Assembly: GCA_938049335.1 (NCBI GenBank)
Contig: CALIYX010000024.1
Coordinates: 186,001-250,000 of the forward strand
DNA length: 64,000 nt
Direction: 5' to 3'
Origin: an uncultured Clostridia bacterium
GTDB taxonomy: Bacteria > Bacillota > Clostridia > Peptostreptococcales > Anaerovoracaceae
The notes beneath the pieces are model-generated. The model was not told the origin of the DNA, did not search any database, and was given only the letters and a program-made list of their open reading frames with translations. Below are positions 8,500-17,458 of the stretch, piece by piece. Each line of letters starts with the position of its first letter. Position 1 is the stretch's first letter. Both the position numbers and the translations under genes were made by a program.

Positions 8500-8724
8500 C
8501 TATTCAACAGCCTCTACTCCCTTAACCTCAGGAATGCTGCTCATCAAAACCTGCTGCACTATATTGGAAAGTGTCATTCTTGCACCAGGGCATCCTGCAC
8601 AGTGACCCTTAAGTCTAACCTGTACTACATTGTCCTCAGTAATTCCTGCAAGCTCTATGTCTCCACCATCTCTCTGTAAAATTGGTCTGATCTGAGCAAG
8701 TGCTGCTTCTACCTTCTTTTCCAT
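8500..8724 (-). CDS. NifU C-terminal-domain (Nfu-type) iron-sulfur scaffold
   Basis: 74 residues consisting only of the NifU C-terminal domain. GHCAGCPGARMTL contains the CxxC pair that holds a transient [4Fe-4S] cluster for delivery to apo-proteins. RPILQRDGGDIEL near the start is the family signature. A predicted promoter (TTGCGA, 17 bases, TATAAT; 8788-8816 on the minus strand) lies upstream. pepV begins about 60 bases downstream with no terminator seen, so read-through is possible. Confidence 0.93.
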   Translation of the reverse strand: MEKKVEAALAQIRPILQRDGGDIELAGITEDNVVQVRLKGHCAGCPGARMTLSNIVQQVLMSSIPEVKGVEAVE

Positions 8725-8787
8725 GATGTACCTCTTTCTATATTAAATGTGCAATATGTTAAATTTACTTATAAAAAGTCAATTAAT

Positions 8788-8816
8788 ATTATACTATACT
8801 TAAAAAAAACTCGCAA
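8788..8816 (-). promoter_or_regulatory. Predicted promoter of the nfu-type gene
   Basis: On the minus strand TTGCGA (8816-8811) and TATAAT (8793-8788) have a 17-base spacer, 64 bases before the ATG. It lies just outside the 86-bp repeat. Confidence 0.55.
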
Positions 8817-8825
8817 GAAATGGAG

Positions 8826-8911
8826 ATACTTGCAAGTTCTGCTATTTTGAAACAACTAAGATAGACTTGTCATATAGACGAATATCCTATCTGGCAAGCC
8901 TATCTAATATA
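8826..8911. repeat. 86-bp direct repeat, copy 1
   Basis: Identical over 85 of 86 positions to 12789-12874, in the same orientation; the only difference is C at 8891 against T at 12854. The copies are 3963 bases apart and flank the DUF917-permease-pucR cassette. Each copy contains CTTGCAAG and an imperfect inverted pair GATAGACTTG / CAAGCCTATC that could form a hairpin. This copy begins 6 bases past the DUF917 stop codon. Confidence 0.95.
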
Positions 8912-8917
8912 TTTTGA

Positions 8918-10024
8918 TTATAGCTGCTTAAACGATACATACTCCATATCAAAACCCAATGGCTTCGGTCCAAATACATCCAGTCCTTTTACAGTAGTCC
9001 AAATTTCTGGTGATGGCAGTCCAACAATATACATCTTTTTTCCAATCCCAAAATTAGGTGTTGTTATAACTCCGCTATCTTCTCCAATCATACATATAAG
9101 GTCAGGAATCATGATATTCACTTTATCATTTTTGTATCCTACCATATTTTCATTTTTTATTAGAATACGATATGTTTCAGACTCATATTCTCCAATTCCT
9201 TTAAGGTTAATTTCCCCAATATTGAAACCACCTTCTGTTTTCCATGGCATATCAGTGACTTCTCCATGAAAAAGAACCTTTCCATCATATTTTTCTGCAA
9301 TATTTTGTGCTGCAATGCCTCCATTTCCATCTGATAATCTTAATGTTTGTCCTACTTTAAGTGCATAGCTTAGCATTCCAGGTATTGTTGATTTTTTATA
9401 TTGTTTACCTGTCATTGGATGATCAGTAACACCAACCTCATTATCACTCACTACTGCAATTGCCCTTATCATTTCTTCTGCCCTAAAATCATTGCATACT
9501 TTTTCAAATATAATTGATTCGCCAAATTTTGTTGCTACTGAAACAGGGTATATCGGCATATTCTCTATAAAGTATGTTGAGTGTTGAAGTTCCGGTACTG
9601 CCCTACCTGCCGGGTCAGCGTCGACTATAGGTAGATTAAGTATCGCTGCGATGTGTAATGCCTCCGCTGTATTTTCACCACCAAGCTCTGTAGAAGATAC
9701 GGCACAGAATTTTTTCCCCATATATTTTTCAAGTTGCTTAAATGCTAATGCAGCAGATGAGTCTTCTAGCTTTGGTAAATATTTAAAATTAGAACCAACA
9801 TCAACCTCTTCTTTGTTTTCTTTAGGTGCTCCGCAGCCATAAGGTGTTGCTATAAACTCCTCATCCGAGAGTTCAGCTAGGGAAATCATTCTAAACAATT
9901 TACCATTTTCTATATCCTTATTTACAAGTTCTAATCCCTTTTCTAGGCTTCCACCACCGCCTGTACCTAATATAGCACATCCATGTAATAAATCACTAAT
10001 CTGTTGTTTTGTAAGCTCATTCAT
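8918..10024 (-). CDS. DUF917 (S-methyl thiohydantoin desulfurase-like) protein
   Basis: 368 residues from the ATG at 10024, which has AAGGAGG 7 bases upstream; a longer in-frame extension is unsupported. The N-terminus contains the DUF917 signature GCAILGTGGGGS, then PYGCGAPKENKEE and ELGGENTAEALHIAA. The family includes enzymes of hydantoin and thiohydantoin breakdown, but the reaction here is not known. The start overlaps the permease stop by 8 bases, so importer and enzyme are coupled: the permease probably brings in the substrate. The divergent PucR regulator likely controls both. A remnant of a second copy of its C-terminus lies at 12891-12917. Confidence 0.88.
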   Translation of the reverse strand: MNELTKQQISDLLHGCAILGTGGGGSLEKGLELVNKDIENGKLFRMISLAELSDEEFIATPYGCGAPKENKEEVDVGSNFKYLPKLEDSSAALAFKQLEKYMGKKFCAVSSTELGGENTAEALHIAAILNLPIVDADPAGRAVPELQHSTYFIENMPIYPVSVATKFGESIIFEKVCNDFRAEEMIRAIAVVSDNEVGVTDHPMTGKQYKKSTIPGMLSYALKVGQTLRLSDGNGGIAAQNIAEKYDGKVLFHGEVTDMPWKTEGGFNIGEINLKGIGEYESETYRILIKNENMVGYKNDKVNIMIPDLICMIGEDSGVITTPNFGIGKKMYIVGLPSPEIWTTVKGLDVFGPKPLGFDMEYVSFKQL

Positions 10025-11294
10025 TTTTTGCCTCCTTAAATTTATTTTCTCTAGATAGAGAAGGTACAAAATGCTCAATTAATGCATAAATAATAGCTGA
10101 TGCTACAATTCCTAAGTAATCTATTTGTAATACGAAAGAAATTATAACGGATATTATCCATGCAATTACACCTACGAAATTCCATCCATCTACAGAATGC
10201 CAATTTTGTGGCTTTCCTTTTCCAATAATGAAATAATCTACGAACATGATTCCACCAACAGGGCATACTAAATATGCTAGCATACTCAATACATCCTCAA
10301 CCCTTGTTAAAATACCACAGAGTCCTAATATTATTCCTATTGTTCCGGCTATTACTGTAACTTCTCTTCGCCTATTATCTGGGGTATTAAAGGCCATGAC
10401 AAAATTAAGTCCTGCGCTATAGGCATTTGCTACATTTGTTGTCCATGCAGATAATATCAGCGATATTACTCCTAATAATGGTAATCCTATTGTTATCAAG
10501 ACCGAGCTAATATCAAAGTCATCTGTCATTTTTGTGAGCATAGCACCCAATATCAATGTTATAACTCCCATTGGAAAAACACCTAAAACAGTTGATTTCA
10601 CAGTGTCTTTACGTGACTTTTGAAATCTTGTTACATCTGCGGCGGTTATTGTGCCTACAGCATAAAAATCAAATGATAAAGCTACGCCTCCCATAAAACT
10701 CATGCTGCGTGTAACTTCCTTGTCAAGAGATCCTATTCCGTACTGTTTAATAGCCATTACGGTACCTGCAAACATAACAGCAAGTAATAAAGGTATTGAA
10801 ATTACATTAAGTTTTTCTATTGCAGCCATACCAAATACCGCGGTAATTAGCATTATAAGTCCCCATCCAACAGCTGATACTACTACAGGTATATTTATAT
10901 CAAAAGAAGACTTTATGAAATTCGAAAATGATTGTGCACATTCTTGATTATTGATACCAAACCAGCCTACTAAATTAATTGCATATATTACGCTTATAAT
11001 ATATCTAGCACCTTTTTTCCCAAAAGTAGATTCCGCAAGTGAACATGATGCTAGACCTAAATCACTTCCCATAAATCCTAAAATTGACATTATAACGACG
11101 ACTATAACATATCCGACTGTTCCTGAAGCGATTGCCTCCCAGAATGGCATTTTGCCTGCGAGAATTGCGCCTTCAAGGAAAGAAGGGATACATACACAAA
11201 TACCTGCTTGAACAAAAGCTAGAGATAACCAACTTTGACGTTGATCCTTTGTCTTTGCAGTCAGTGCATTCGATTCTACTTGATTCCTGCTCAT
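10017..11294 (-). CDS. NCS1-family purine/cytosine-type permease (CodB-like)
   Basis: 425 residues with about 12 hydrophobic segments. The N-terminal stretch WLSLAFVQAGICVCIPSFLEG and a later AWTTNVANAYSAGLNF are characteristic of cytosine permeases and related hydantoin/allantoin carriers, which cotransport a nucleobase-like ring with H+ or Na+. Coupled with the DUF917 gene, it probably imports the DUF917 substrate (inference). It is transcribed divergently from pucR across 243 bases that hold a 20-base palindrome. Confidence 0.9.
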   Translation of the reverse strand: MSRNQVESNALTAKTKDQRQSWLSLAFVQAGICVCIPSFLEGAILAGKMPFWEAIASGTVGYVIVVVIMSILGFMGSDLGLASCSLAESTFGKKGARYIISVIYAINLVGWFGINNQECAQSFSNFIKSSFDINIPVVVSAVGWGLIMLITAVFGMAAIEKLNVISIPLLLAVMFAGTVMAIKQYGIGSLDKEVTRSMSFMGGVALSFDFYAVGTITAADVTRFQKSRKDTVKSTVLGVFPMGVITLILGAMLTKMTDDFDISSVLITIGLPLLGVISLILSAWTTNVANAYSAGLNFVMAFNTPDNRRREVTVIAGTIGIILGLCGILTRVEDVLSMLAYLVCPVGGIMFVDYFIIGKGKPQNWHSVDGWNFVGVIAWIISVIISFVLQIDYLGIVASAIIYALIEHFVPSLSRENKFKEAKNE

Positions 11295-11429
11295 AAAATA
11301 CCTCCATGTCAGTTAATTCCTAATACGAATGTTTTAATATACCCAATGATATATATGACCCGGTACCTATAATATTATCAGAGTATTATTACAAAAGCTT
11401 TGGGCATCTCTCTAAAAAAAAGTATTGTA

Positions 11430-11449
11430 AATTGTGCACCTGCACAATT
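11430..11449. promoter_or_regulatory. Perfect palindrome, candidate PucR operator
   Basis: Arms AATTGTGCA and TGCACAATT surround a CC spacer (9+2+9). It lies between the divergent permease and pucR genes and touches the predicted pucR -35 box (TTGTCT 11448-11453; TATAGT 11471-11476, 17-base spacer). On the minus strand TACAAT follows immediately and could be a -10 for the permease operon. The position suits coordinated control and autoregulation. Confidence 0.6.
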
Positions 11450-11537
11450 GTCTTGCCATTACATTATGCATATAGTAGAATTAATATCATAAGTTTAAAA
11501 TACCATATTAAGATAGGGAAACGAGGTGGATTTCAAC

Positions 11538-12761
11538 ATGAGTATAACCGTAAGAGATTGTCTTTCTCTTCCCTCTCTAAGTTCAGGAAAGGTCGTTGCA
11601 GGTGAAAGAGGGCTTGACAGTATAGTAACAAGTGTTTCTGTTCTTGAATTTGATGATTACGAAGACAACTTCTACATACCTAATGAAATAATTATTACAT
11701 CATTTTACTGTGCTAAAAATAATGTAGATGAACAGTGTAAGATAATACGTCATTGCAAAAATAATGGCGATGTAGCTTTAATCTTATTTTATTCAGATGT
11801 AATTTTGAAAGGGATTGATAACAAACTCATACAAACAGCCGATGAAAACAACTTTCCTATAATCGTTCTCAAGGGTAACGATATGGGCCTTGTTTATAGT
11901 GATGTAATTGCAGATATAATGGAAGCAATTATAACTGATAGACAACTAGGAAAAGATTTAGAGATCAAATTTAAAGATGGGTACTCTTGGGAAAAAAATA
12001 TAATTACCTATGTTCTTGATAATGGATTCGATGAAAAAGATGAATTTGCAAAGAAAATAGCACTATCTGCAAGTGAATTTAATTCTATGCTGATTATATC
12101 CACTAAACACAACTCTTCTGTTTTTACATTAGAGCAATGTGCAATAGTAAAAAAATATTTAAACAAAGTTGGAATTTCTCATATTGCAGATGTCAAAGAC
12201 GGAAATATAGTTGTAATGTTACGGCACACAAAATTCAGCTGTGAAAAAAATAATACTGTTAATGATTCTATTGATAAATCATGGCTGAATGAACACATAA
12301 AAATTATATATAAGATTTTTGAAGCGGTTGTTGATATTGTAATTTTTTTATTTGACAATATTACTGATATTGAAGATTATGGTCACGACTATAGACTTAT
12401 GTCCAAAGTGAAAAGCGATCTCTTCACAATTTTTCCTCAAAAGAAATTGATATTACCATCACATTTAAGGTTTTCTCTACAGTGCAAAGATTTATTTCAT
12501 AACAAAATACCTATAACAAGCATTCTAGAACCTCTCATGTCAGATAGTCACAATGAAATCATAGAAACGCTTGCAACATTTATGTTAGATGCTGATTTTG
12601 AGGTAAAGCGTGCAGCTGAGATAATGTACGTTCATAGAAATACAATTCTTTACCGAATAAAAAAGGCAAATATCTTACTTGATCAAGATATATCTAGCTG
12701 GCCATTCTGTCACGAACTCTACTCTGCTATAGCAGTTTGGAGGTTGAAAAATAATATTTGA
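11538..12761 (+). CDS. PucR-family transcriptional regulator
   Basis: 407 residues from the ATG at 11538, with AGGTGG 8 bases upstream; an in-frame GTG at 11526 overlaps that site and is less likely. The N-terminal PucR domain begins SITVRDCLSLPSLSSGKVVAG. The C-terminal helix-turn-helix is seen in DFEVKRAAEIMYVHRNTILYRI. PucR regulators activate purine and hydantoin catabolic genes in response to substrate. It is divergent from the permease-DUF917 operon, which it probably controls. It resembles the second PucR gene at 25464-27044 in domain order but is shorter. Confidence 0.9.
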   Translation: MSITVRDCLSLPSLSSGKVVAGERGLDSIVTSVSVLEFDDYEDNFYIPNEIIITSFYCAKNNVDEQCKIIRHCKNNGDVALILFYSDVILKGIDNKLIQTADENNFPIIVLKGNDMGLVYSDVIADIMEAIITDRQLGKDLEIKFKDGYSWEKNIITYVLDNGFDEKDEFAKKIALSASEFNSMLIISTKHNSSVFTLEQCAIVKKYLNKVGISHIADVKDGNIVVMLRHTKFSCEKNNTVNDSIDKSWLNEHIKIIYKIFEAVVDIVIFLFDNITDIEDYGHDYRLMSKVKSDLFTIFPQKKLILPSHLRFSLQCKDLFHNKIPITSILEPLMSDSHNEIIETLATFMLDADFEVKRAAEIMYVHRNTILYRIKKANILLDQDISSWPFCHELYSAIAVWRLKNNI

Positions 12762-12788
12762 TATGGTATTTATGTAAGTAAATTACCT

Positions 12789-12874
12789 ATACTTGCAAGT
12801 TCTGCTATTTTGAAACAACTAAGATAGACTTGTCATATAGACGAATATCCTATTTGGCAAGCCTATCTAATATA
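12789..12874. repeat. 86-bp direct repeat, copy 2
   Basis: Direct copy of 8826-8911 with a single mismatch. It lies between the 3' ends of pucR (plus) and the ABC exporter operon (minus). The 27 bases beginning 17 bases past its right end resemble the DUF917 3' end that follows copy 1. Confidence 0.95.
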
Positions 12875-12890
12875 AATGTTTCTGTTTTAT

Positions 12891-12917
12891 TTACAGTTGC
12901 ATAAACGAAATATATTT
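12891..12917 (-). pseudogene. Relic of a DUF917 gene 3' end
   Basis: Read on the minus strand this gives KYISFMQL-stop, compared with EYVSFKQL-stop at the end of the intact DUF917 gene. At DNA level 19 of 27 bases agree. Its position relative to repeat copy 2 mirrors that of the real gene end relative to copy 1, which makes chance unlikely although the match is short. It starts one base after the ABC exporter stop codon. It suggests that a second DUF917 locus once stood here and was replaced or truncated. Confidence 0.5.
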
Positions 12918-12918
12918 T

Positions 12919-14655
12919 TTATCCAATCTTCCATCCGATTGCCTCTCTTCTTGAGTCAACGAATCTACGATAGATTCCGTCCTGCATAATTAGTTCATCA
13001 TGGGTTCCATGCTGTTCTATTTTCCCTTTATTTATAACAAATATTTGATCTACTTTCCTCACTGTTTTCAAGCGATGCGCAATCATTAAAACGGTCTTTT
13101 CTTTTGTCAGTTCTTGAATGGCTTCCATAAGATCCCTTTCATTTTCTGGATCTACATTAGCAGTCGCTTCGTCGAGTATGATAATAGGTGCATCCTTCAT
13201 AATTGCTCTGGCAATAGAGATTCGCTGCTTTTCGCCTCCTGACAGCGAAGCACCATTTTCTCCAATAACCGTATTATATCCATCTGGCAAAGCCATAATA
13301 AAATCATGGCAACAAGCTTTCTTCGCAGCCATAATTACATCATCCACCTGTGTATTTGGCTGTCCAAAGCGAATGTTATTTGCGATTGTATCATGGAATA
13401 GATATACATTTTGGAATACAAAACTAAAATTTTGCATTAAAGCGTCCATCGAATATTCTTTAACATTCTTTTCGTCGAGAGATATCATGCCTTTATCAAC
13501 ATCCCAAAATCGAGCAATCAAATGGCAAAGTGTAGTCTTACCTCCACCAGATGGTCCCACGAAAGCTACTGTAGTTTTTTCAGGTATTATCAAAGAAACA
13601 TTATCAATAATTTTCTTCTTGTCATAAGCAAAATCAACACTAGATATTTCGATGTTGTCTGTTTTTGTGATATATTCTTCGCCAGATATATCCATTGGCT
13701 CAATACTCAAGGTTTCTTTTGCTCGTTCTACACACATATCTACCACTCGTAGAAGAGCTGAATATGCTCCCATCGTTTCAAGACCTGAAAATACTATAAA
13801 CGACATAATCATCATTATAATCGCTGTAAGTAGTTCCATAGAGCCATTAAGATAAAAGCCAATTGAGGAAATCAAAATAACAACTCCTGTGAGTTTCATC
13901 ACAATGTTTTGAAATGGAATATACCTGTTACAAATCATCTCAAACTTAGTAGTCGTATCACCGGCCGTACGGATTGTATCGTTCAGTTTGCTTCTCCATG
14001 ATGAAACCATATTGTAAGCTTTTACTTCTGGCATACCTTGAATATATTCTAGTACCCCTGATATCACTTCTGTGTCAACTGATATCTTTTTTATAGCAGT
14101 GTCTACATTTGCTTTTCGCATTGCACGGTTTATTAAAGAAAATATTAAAACCCCTACAAGACAAATTATTCCTATTCTCCAATCAAATGCGAGAATCATC
14201 AAAGCGATAATTGCTGTATTAAGAATTCCTTGAGTTGTAAGCATTACTACGCGTGTAGCAACATCGCCTAGTTGTTCCATTACATTAGTGGTAATGGTAG
14301 TTATTTGACCTAGACTATTTTCATTAAAGTACCCCATTGGTAAATATCTCAAATGCTCAGCTATTTCAATCCTTTTGTCGGCACACTCCCTATACCCCGC
14401 CTTACATTGCAGCATGGTGGATATGCCCCTCAGAAATGATTCAAGAATTACAGAAATGAGCAATATGCTAAATCCCCCAAGAATCCTATATCCAGATATA
14501 CTATTTGAAAGAAGTCCATCCATAACAAGATAAATTGCTGGAAATTTACTTGCTTCGCAAATAGCAATTAAAACTCCAATTACAAGCGTATAATAAAACA
14601 GGCGTCGATTTTCTTTTGCACAGAAATTAAAGAACTTTTTGAGTGTGGTAATCAT
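12919..14655 (-). CDS. ABC exporter-type half transporter (membrane + ATPase)
   Basis: 578 residues: a six-helix membrane domain (about 1-310) followed by an ATPase domain. The Walker A is GPSGGGKTT, the signature is ASLSGGEKQR, and the Walker B ILDEATANVD has the catalytic Glu. The start overlaps the preceding ABC gene as ATGA, so the two probably form a heterodimer. Partners encoded upstream are an AraC regulator and an ECF importer. YbtP/YbtQ-like pairs with exporter folds can import metal-siderophore complexes (established for yersiniabactin), so direction cannot be read from the fold. Confidence 0.9.
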   Translation of the reverse strand: MITTLKKFFNFCAKENRRLFYYTLVIGVLIAICEASKFPAIYLVMDGLLSNSISGYRILGGFSILLISVILESFLRGISTMLQCKAGYRECADKRIEIAEHLRYLPMGYFNENSLGQITTITTNVMEQLGDVATRVVMLTTQGILNTAIIALMILAFDWRIGIICLVGVLIFSLINRAMRKANVDTAIKKISVDTEVISGVLEYIQGMPEVKAYNMVSSWRSKLNDTIRTAGDTTTKFEMICNRYIPFQNIVMKLTGVVILISSIGFYLNGSMELLTAIIMMIMSFIVFSGLETMGAYSALLRVVDMCVERAKETLSIEPMDISGEEYITKTDNIEISSVDFAYDKKKIIDNVSLIIPEKTTVAFVGPSGGGKTTLCHLIARFWDVDKGMISLDEKNVKEYSMDALMQNFSFVFQNVYLFHDTIANNIRFGQPNTQVDDVIMAAKKACCHDFIMALPDGYNTVIGENGASLSGGEKQRISIARAIMKDAPIIILDEATANVDPENERDLMEAIQELTKEKTVLMIAHRLKTVRKVDQIFVINKGKIEQHGTHDELIMQDGIYRRFVDSRREAIGWKIG

Positions 14656-16415
14656 GCGAACGCACCCCCTTCCGATTCATATACGTCTTTCGCATAAATA
14701 TGAGCCTCCCACATATTTTTGTAAAGATTACTGGAATTAAGAAGCTCAGTATGGGTTCCTTTTGCCTCAATATTACCATCCTTTATCACAACAATCTGGT
14801 CGGCATTGGTTATCGTAGAAAGTCTATGCGCTATCACAATAAGTGTCTTTTCTTTAGATAGTTCCGAAACAGACCTCTGAATAATAGCTTCGTTCTCAGG
14901 GTCAGTGTAAGCTGTTGCTTCATCAAGAATTAAAATTGGTGCATTCTTTAGCATTGCTCTAGCAATAGAAATACGTTGTCGTTCTCCTCCGCTAAGATGA
15001 GCCCCACTGCCTCCGACAATTGTATCAAAACCATTCTCTAAGTCCATGATAAAATCATAACAGCCACTTTTTCGTGCAATATTTTCAACATCTTCGTTTG
15101 ACGCAGACGGTTTACCCATGCGAATATTTTCTCTTATAGAAGTATTAAACAGAAAACTATCTTGTGAAACGTATGCTATTTGCTCATTGTAATCGGATAG
15201 TGATATATCACGAATGTCAACTCCTCCAATTTTGATATTTCCGTCATGTACATCCCACAATGACGCTACAAGGCGCGCTACAGTTGACTTTCCACTGCCA
15301 GAAGGCCCTACAAGTGCGGTCACACTTCCGTTTGGTATATTTAGATTGAAATTATGAAGTACTTCTTTTTCACCATATCCAAAGCAAACATTATCAAGTG
15401 TAATATCATGAGTCATAGGCAAATTTTTACTCGTTTCTGGGCGTTTTAGTTCCATAAGATTCAAAATATCATCAATCTCTTTGAAAATTGTAGATGCTTT
15501 TGTAATATCATCGCTATAGCTCATCACTGTAATGAGTGGTGTAATAAGTCCGCAGGACAGTATCACAATCATAATGTAGTCTGTAAGATTAAGAGAGCCA
15601 TTCATCGTAAAAATTGCACCAATAGGTAAAACTGAAAGCAATGTTGCTGGAGCAATAACTATACCGATTGAGAAAGGAATAATACAAGACCTCATCCATT
15701 CAATGAAACTGCTTGCATTTTCCTTTGCAGCATCTACAAATCTTTCGTATGAGCTTTCCGCTTTTCCAAATGCCTTAATAATCTCAATACCACCTATATA
15801 TTCTACTGCAGTATCATTTAAAATCTTTGTTTTAGTTTGCGTATTTTGAAACTGTTTATTGCTGTCTTTGAACATCCAAATAATTGCAATTGCCGCAATT
15901 GGAAGCGTAGCAAGTGACAAAAGTGCCATACGCCAGTCAATCGCCATGATATATATAAATAACATAATTGGTGCACATAGATTGGCTGTAAATTCTGGTA
16001 TTACATGCGATAAAATTGGTTCCATAGAATCAGTTCTCTCACAGATAATGTTTTTTAATTCTCCGCTTGGCATCCCCTGTACTGTGCCAAGTGGAAGACG
16101 CGATAGCTTATCTATAAGCAAAATTCGCACATTGCTGATTAGCTTAAAGGTTGTACGATGGGAAGTATTTGTTGAAAGGGTATGAAATACCACTCTAAAT
16201 ATCCAAAGCACAGCCATCAAAATTCCTTCCATCAGATATATATTAAAGTTCCTTTCTCCTGAAAGAAGTTTCTTTACAATATCTCCCATTAAAATATATG
16301 GGATGAGAGAAAAAATTACACCAATTACAGCAAAGATAACGCTTTTTATATATGCGCTCTTGTACGTTCCTGCGAATTGAAAGATGTAATCCATAATTCC
16401 TTTTTTCTTTTCCAT
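14652..16415 (-). CDS. ABC exporter-type half transporter, partner subunit
   Basis: 587 residues with the same layout as its neighbour: membrane domain to about residue 320, then an ATPase with Walker A GPSGSGKST, signature AHLSGGERQR and Walker B ILDEATAYTD. Both half-transporters keep the catalytic Glu, unlike the asymmetric exporter pair at 34-38 kb. The gene begins 19 bases after the AraC regulator stop and overlaps the next gene by 4 bases. The substrate is unknown; the cluster layout hints at metallophore, haem or small-molecule uptake. Confidence 0.9.
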   Translation of the reverse strand: MEKKKGIMDYIFQFAGTYKSAYIKSVIFAVIGVIFSLIPYILMGDIVKKLLSGERNFNIYLMEGILMAVLWIFRVVFHTLSTNTSHRTTFKLISNVRILLIDKLSRLPLGTVQGMPSGELKNIICERTDSMEPILSHVIPEFTANLCAPIMLFIYIMAIDWRMALLSLATLPIAAIAIIWMFKDSNKQFQNTQTKTKILNDTAVEYIGGIEIIKAFGKAESSYERFVDAAKENASSFIEWMRSCIIPFSIGIVIAPATLLSVLPIGAIFTMNGSLNLTDYIMIVILSCGLITPLITVMSYSDDITKASTIFKEIDDILNLMELKRPETSKNLPMTHDITLDNVCFGYGEKEVLHNFNLNIPNGSVTALVGPSGSGKSTVARLVASLWDVHDGNIKIGGVDIRDISLSDYNEQIAYVSQDSFLFNTSIRENIRMGKPSASNEDVENIARKSGCYDFIMDLENGFDTIVGGSGAHLSGGERQRISIARAMLKNAPILILDEATAYTDPENEAIIQRSVSELSKEKTLIVIAHRLSTITNADQIVVIKDGNIEAKGTHTELLNSSNLYKNMWEAHIYAKDVYESEGGAFA

Positions 16416-16434
16416 ATATACATCACTCTTTTAC

Positions 16435-17457
16435 TTAATGTCTCTGATTTCGATATTCATTTGGAGTCATCCCACATATTTTTTTGAAGACAGCTCCAAA
16501 TTTTGCTTGGCTCTTATAACCTACCGCCATTGCAATATCTAATATACTCATATCTTCTTTTTCAGTTAAATATTCTTTGGCTTTTTCGATACGATATTCC
16601 TTAAGCCACGTGTAGATTGGTTTTTCATATAGACTCTTGAAACAATCTTTAAGAGCTGTTTGAGAAATATCAAACCTCTCTGCTAACCACTTAATTGTAT
16701 ATTCCTGATCTATGTTTTCGGAAATCAATTTCTGTACTGCTTGCGTTTTTTCTACCTTGTCTTTGTAGAAGTACGGACCTTCTTTTGTTATGTTATTTGC
16801 CTCGATTACAGACAAGCAAACTAATAATTCCAATACCTTAGTACGAAAATATGGGATTTTTGCACTATCTGGCACCATATACAAATCCGTAAAAAGACGT
16901 TTAAGGGTTTCTTCCTCGTGTATGATGAAATAACCATCTTCTCCACAGAATTTCCTTCGTATATCTGTAAGGTCAATAGGAATACCTGCTGCATTCTCAG
17001 AAAGTGTTTTTTCTGCAATAGAATTTACAAATCCTATTGTAATCCCGTGATAGTGATTAGTTGGAAAATAGTTCATTCCTTTATGATGAACACGGGAATC
17101 AATACAGATATTGCCAGGCTTTTTTATATAATACATACAGTTATCCGATTCCATCGTAAGACTGCCCTCGCGACAATAATCCACTGCAAACATCGTATCT
17201 GCAGCCTGATACATGGAATTATACTGCGACATATGAAAATCGTTATATATTAAAAATACACCGTCAAAGACCCGGTAGATAATCATATCTCCTTCACCTG
17301 TCTCATTTTCCAAGCGAATCACAATGCAATCATCTGTTTGAGCTAAAACTCTATATTCTCCAATAGTTCCAAAGCCATGAAAAGCATCTTGAAGTCCATC
17401 AGATACAGTATTATCATTTCCTGTCTGTTCATCAAAGACATGAATACCCCAAGCCAT
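16435..17457 (-). CDS. AraC-family transcriptional regulator
   Basis: 340 residues from the ATG at 17457 (AGGAGG 6 bases upstream); an 11-codon extension is unsupported. The C-terminal 100 residues hold two helix-turn-helix motifs (IKWLAERFDISQTALKDCF and ILDIAMAVGYKSQAKFGAVF), ending CGMTPNEYR as in AraC/YbtA regulators. The N-terminal 220 residues are a ligand-sensing domain of unknown specificity. It lies between the ECF genes and the ABC pair, all on the same strand, and probably activates the operon, whose promoter region lacks a good -35 box (inference). Confidence 0.9.
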   Translation of the reverse strand: MAWGIHVFDEQTGNDNTVSDGLQDAFHGFGTIGEYRVLAQTDDCIVIRLENETGEGDMIIYRVFDGVFLIYNDFHMSQYNSMYQAADTMFAVDYCREGSLTMESDNCMYYIKKPGNICIDSRVHHKGMNYFPTNHYHGITIGFVNSIAEKTLSENAAGIPIDLTDIRRKFCGEDGYFIIHEEETLKRLFTDLYMVPDSAKIPYFRTKVLELLVCLSVIEANNITKEGPYFYKDKVEKTQAVQKLISENIDQEYTIKWLAERFDISQTALKDCFKSLYEKPIYTWLKEYRIEKAKEYLTEKEDMSILDIAMAVGYKSQAKFGAVFKKICGMTPNEYRNQRH

Positions 17458-17458
17458 G

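Noticed and set aside
9651..11211. Small plus-strand frames inside the DUF917 and permease genes
   Set aside because: They are opposite-strand shadows of genes with strong family motifs and lack start signals.
8826..12874. Reading the 86-bp repeats as attL/attR of an integrated element or as insertion-sequence ends
   Set aside because: No integrase or transposase lies between them, they are direct rather than inverted, and no short target duplication is visible; homologous duplication explains them better.
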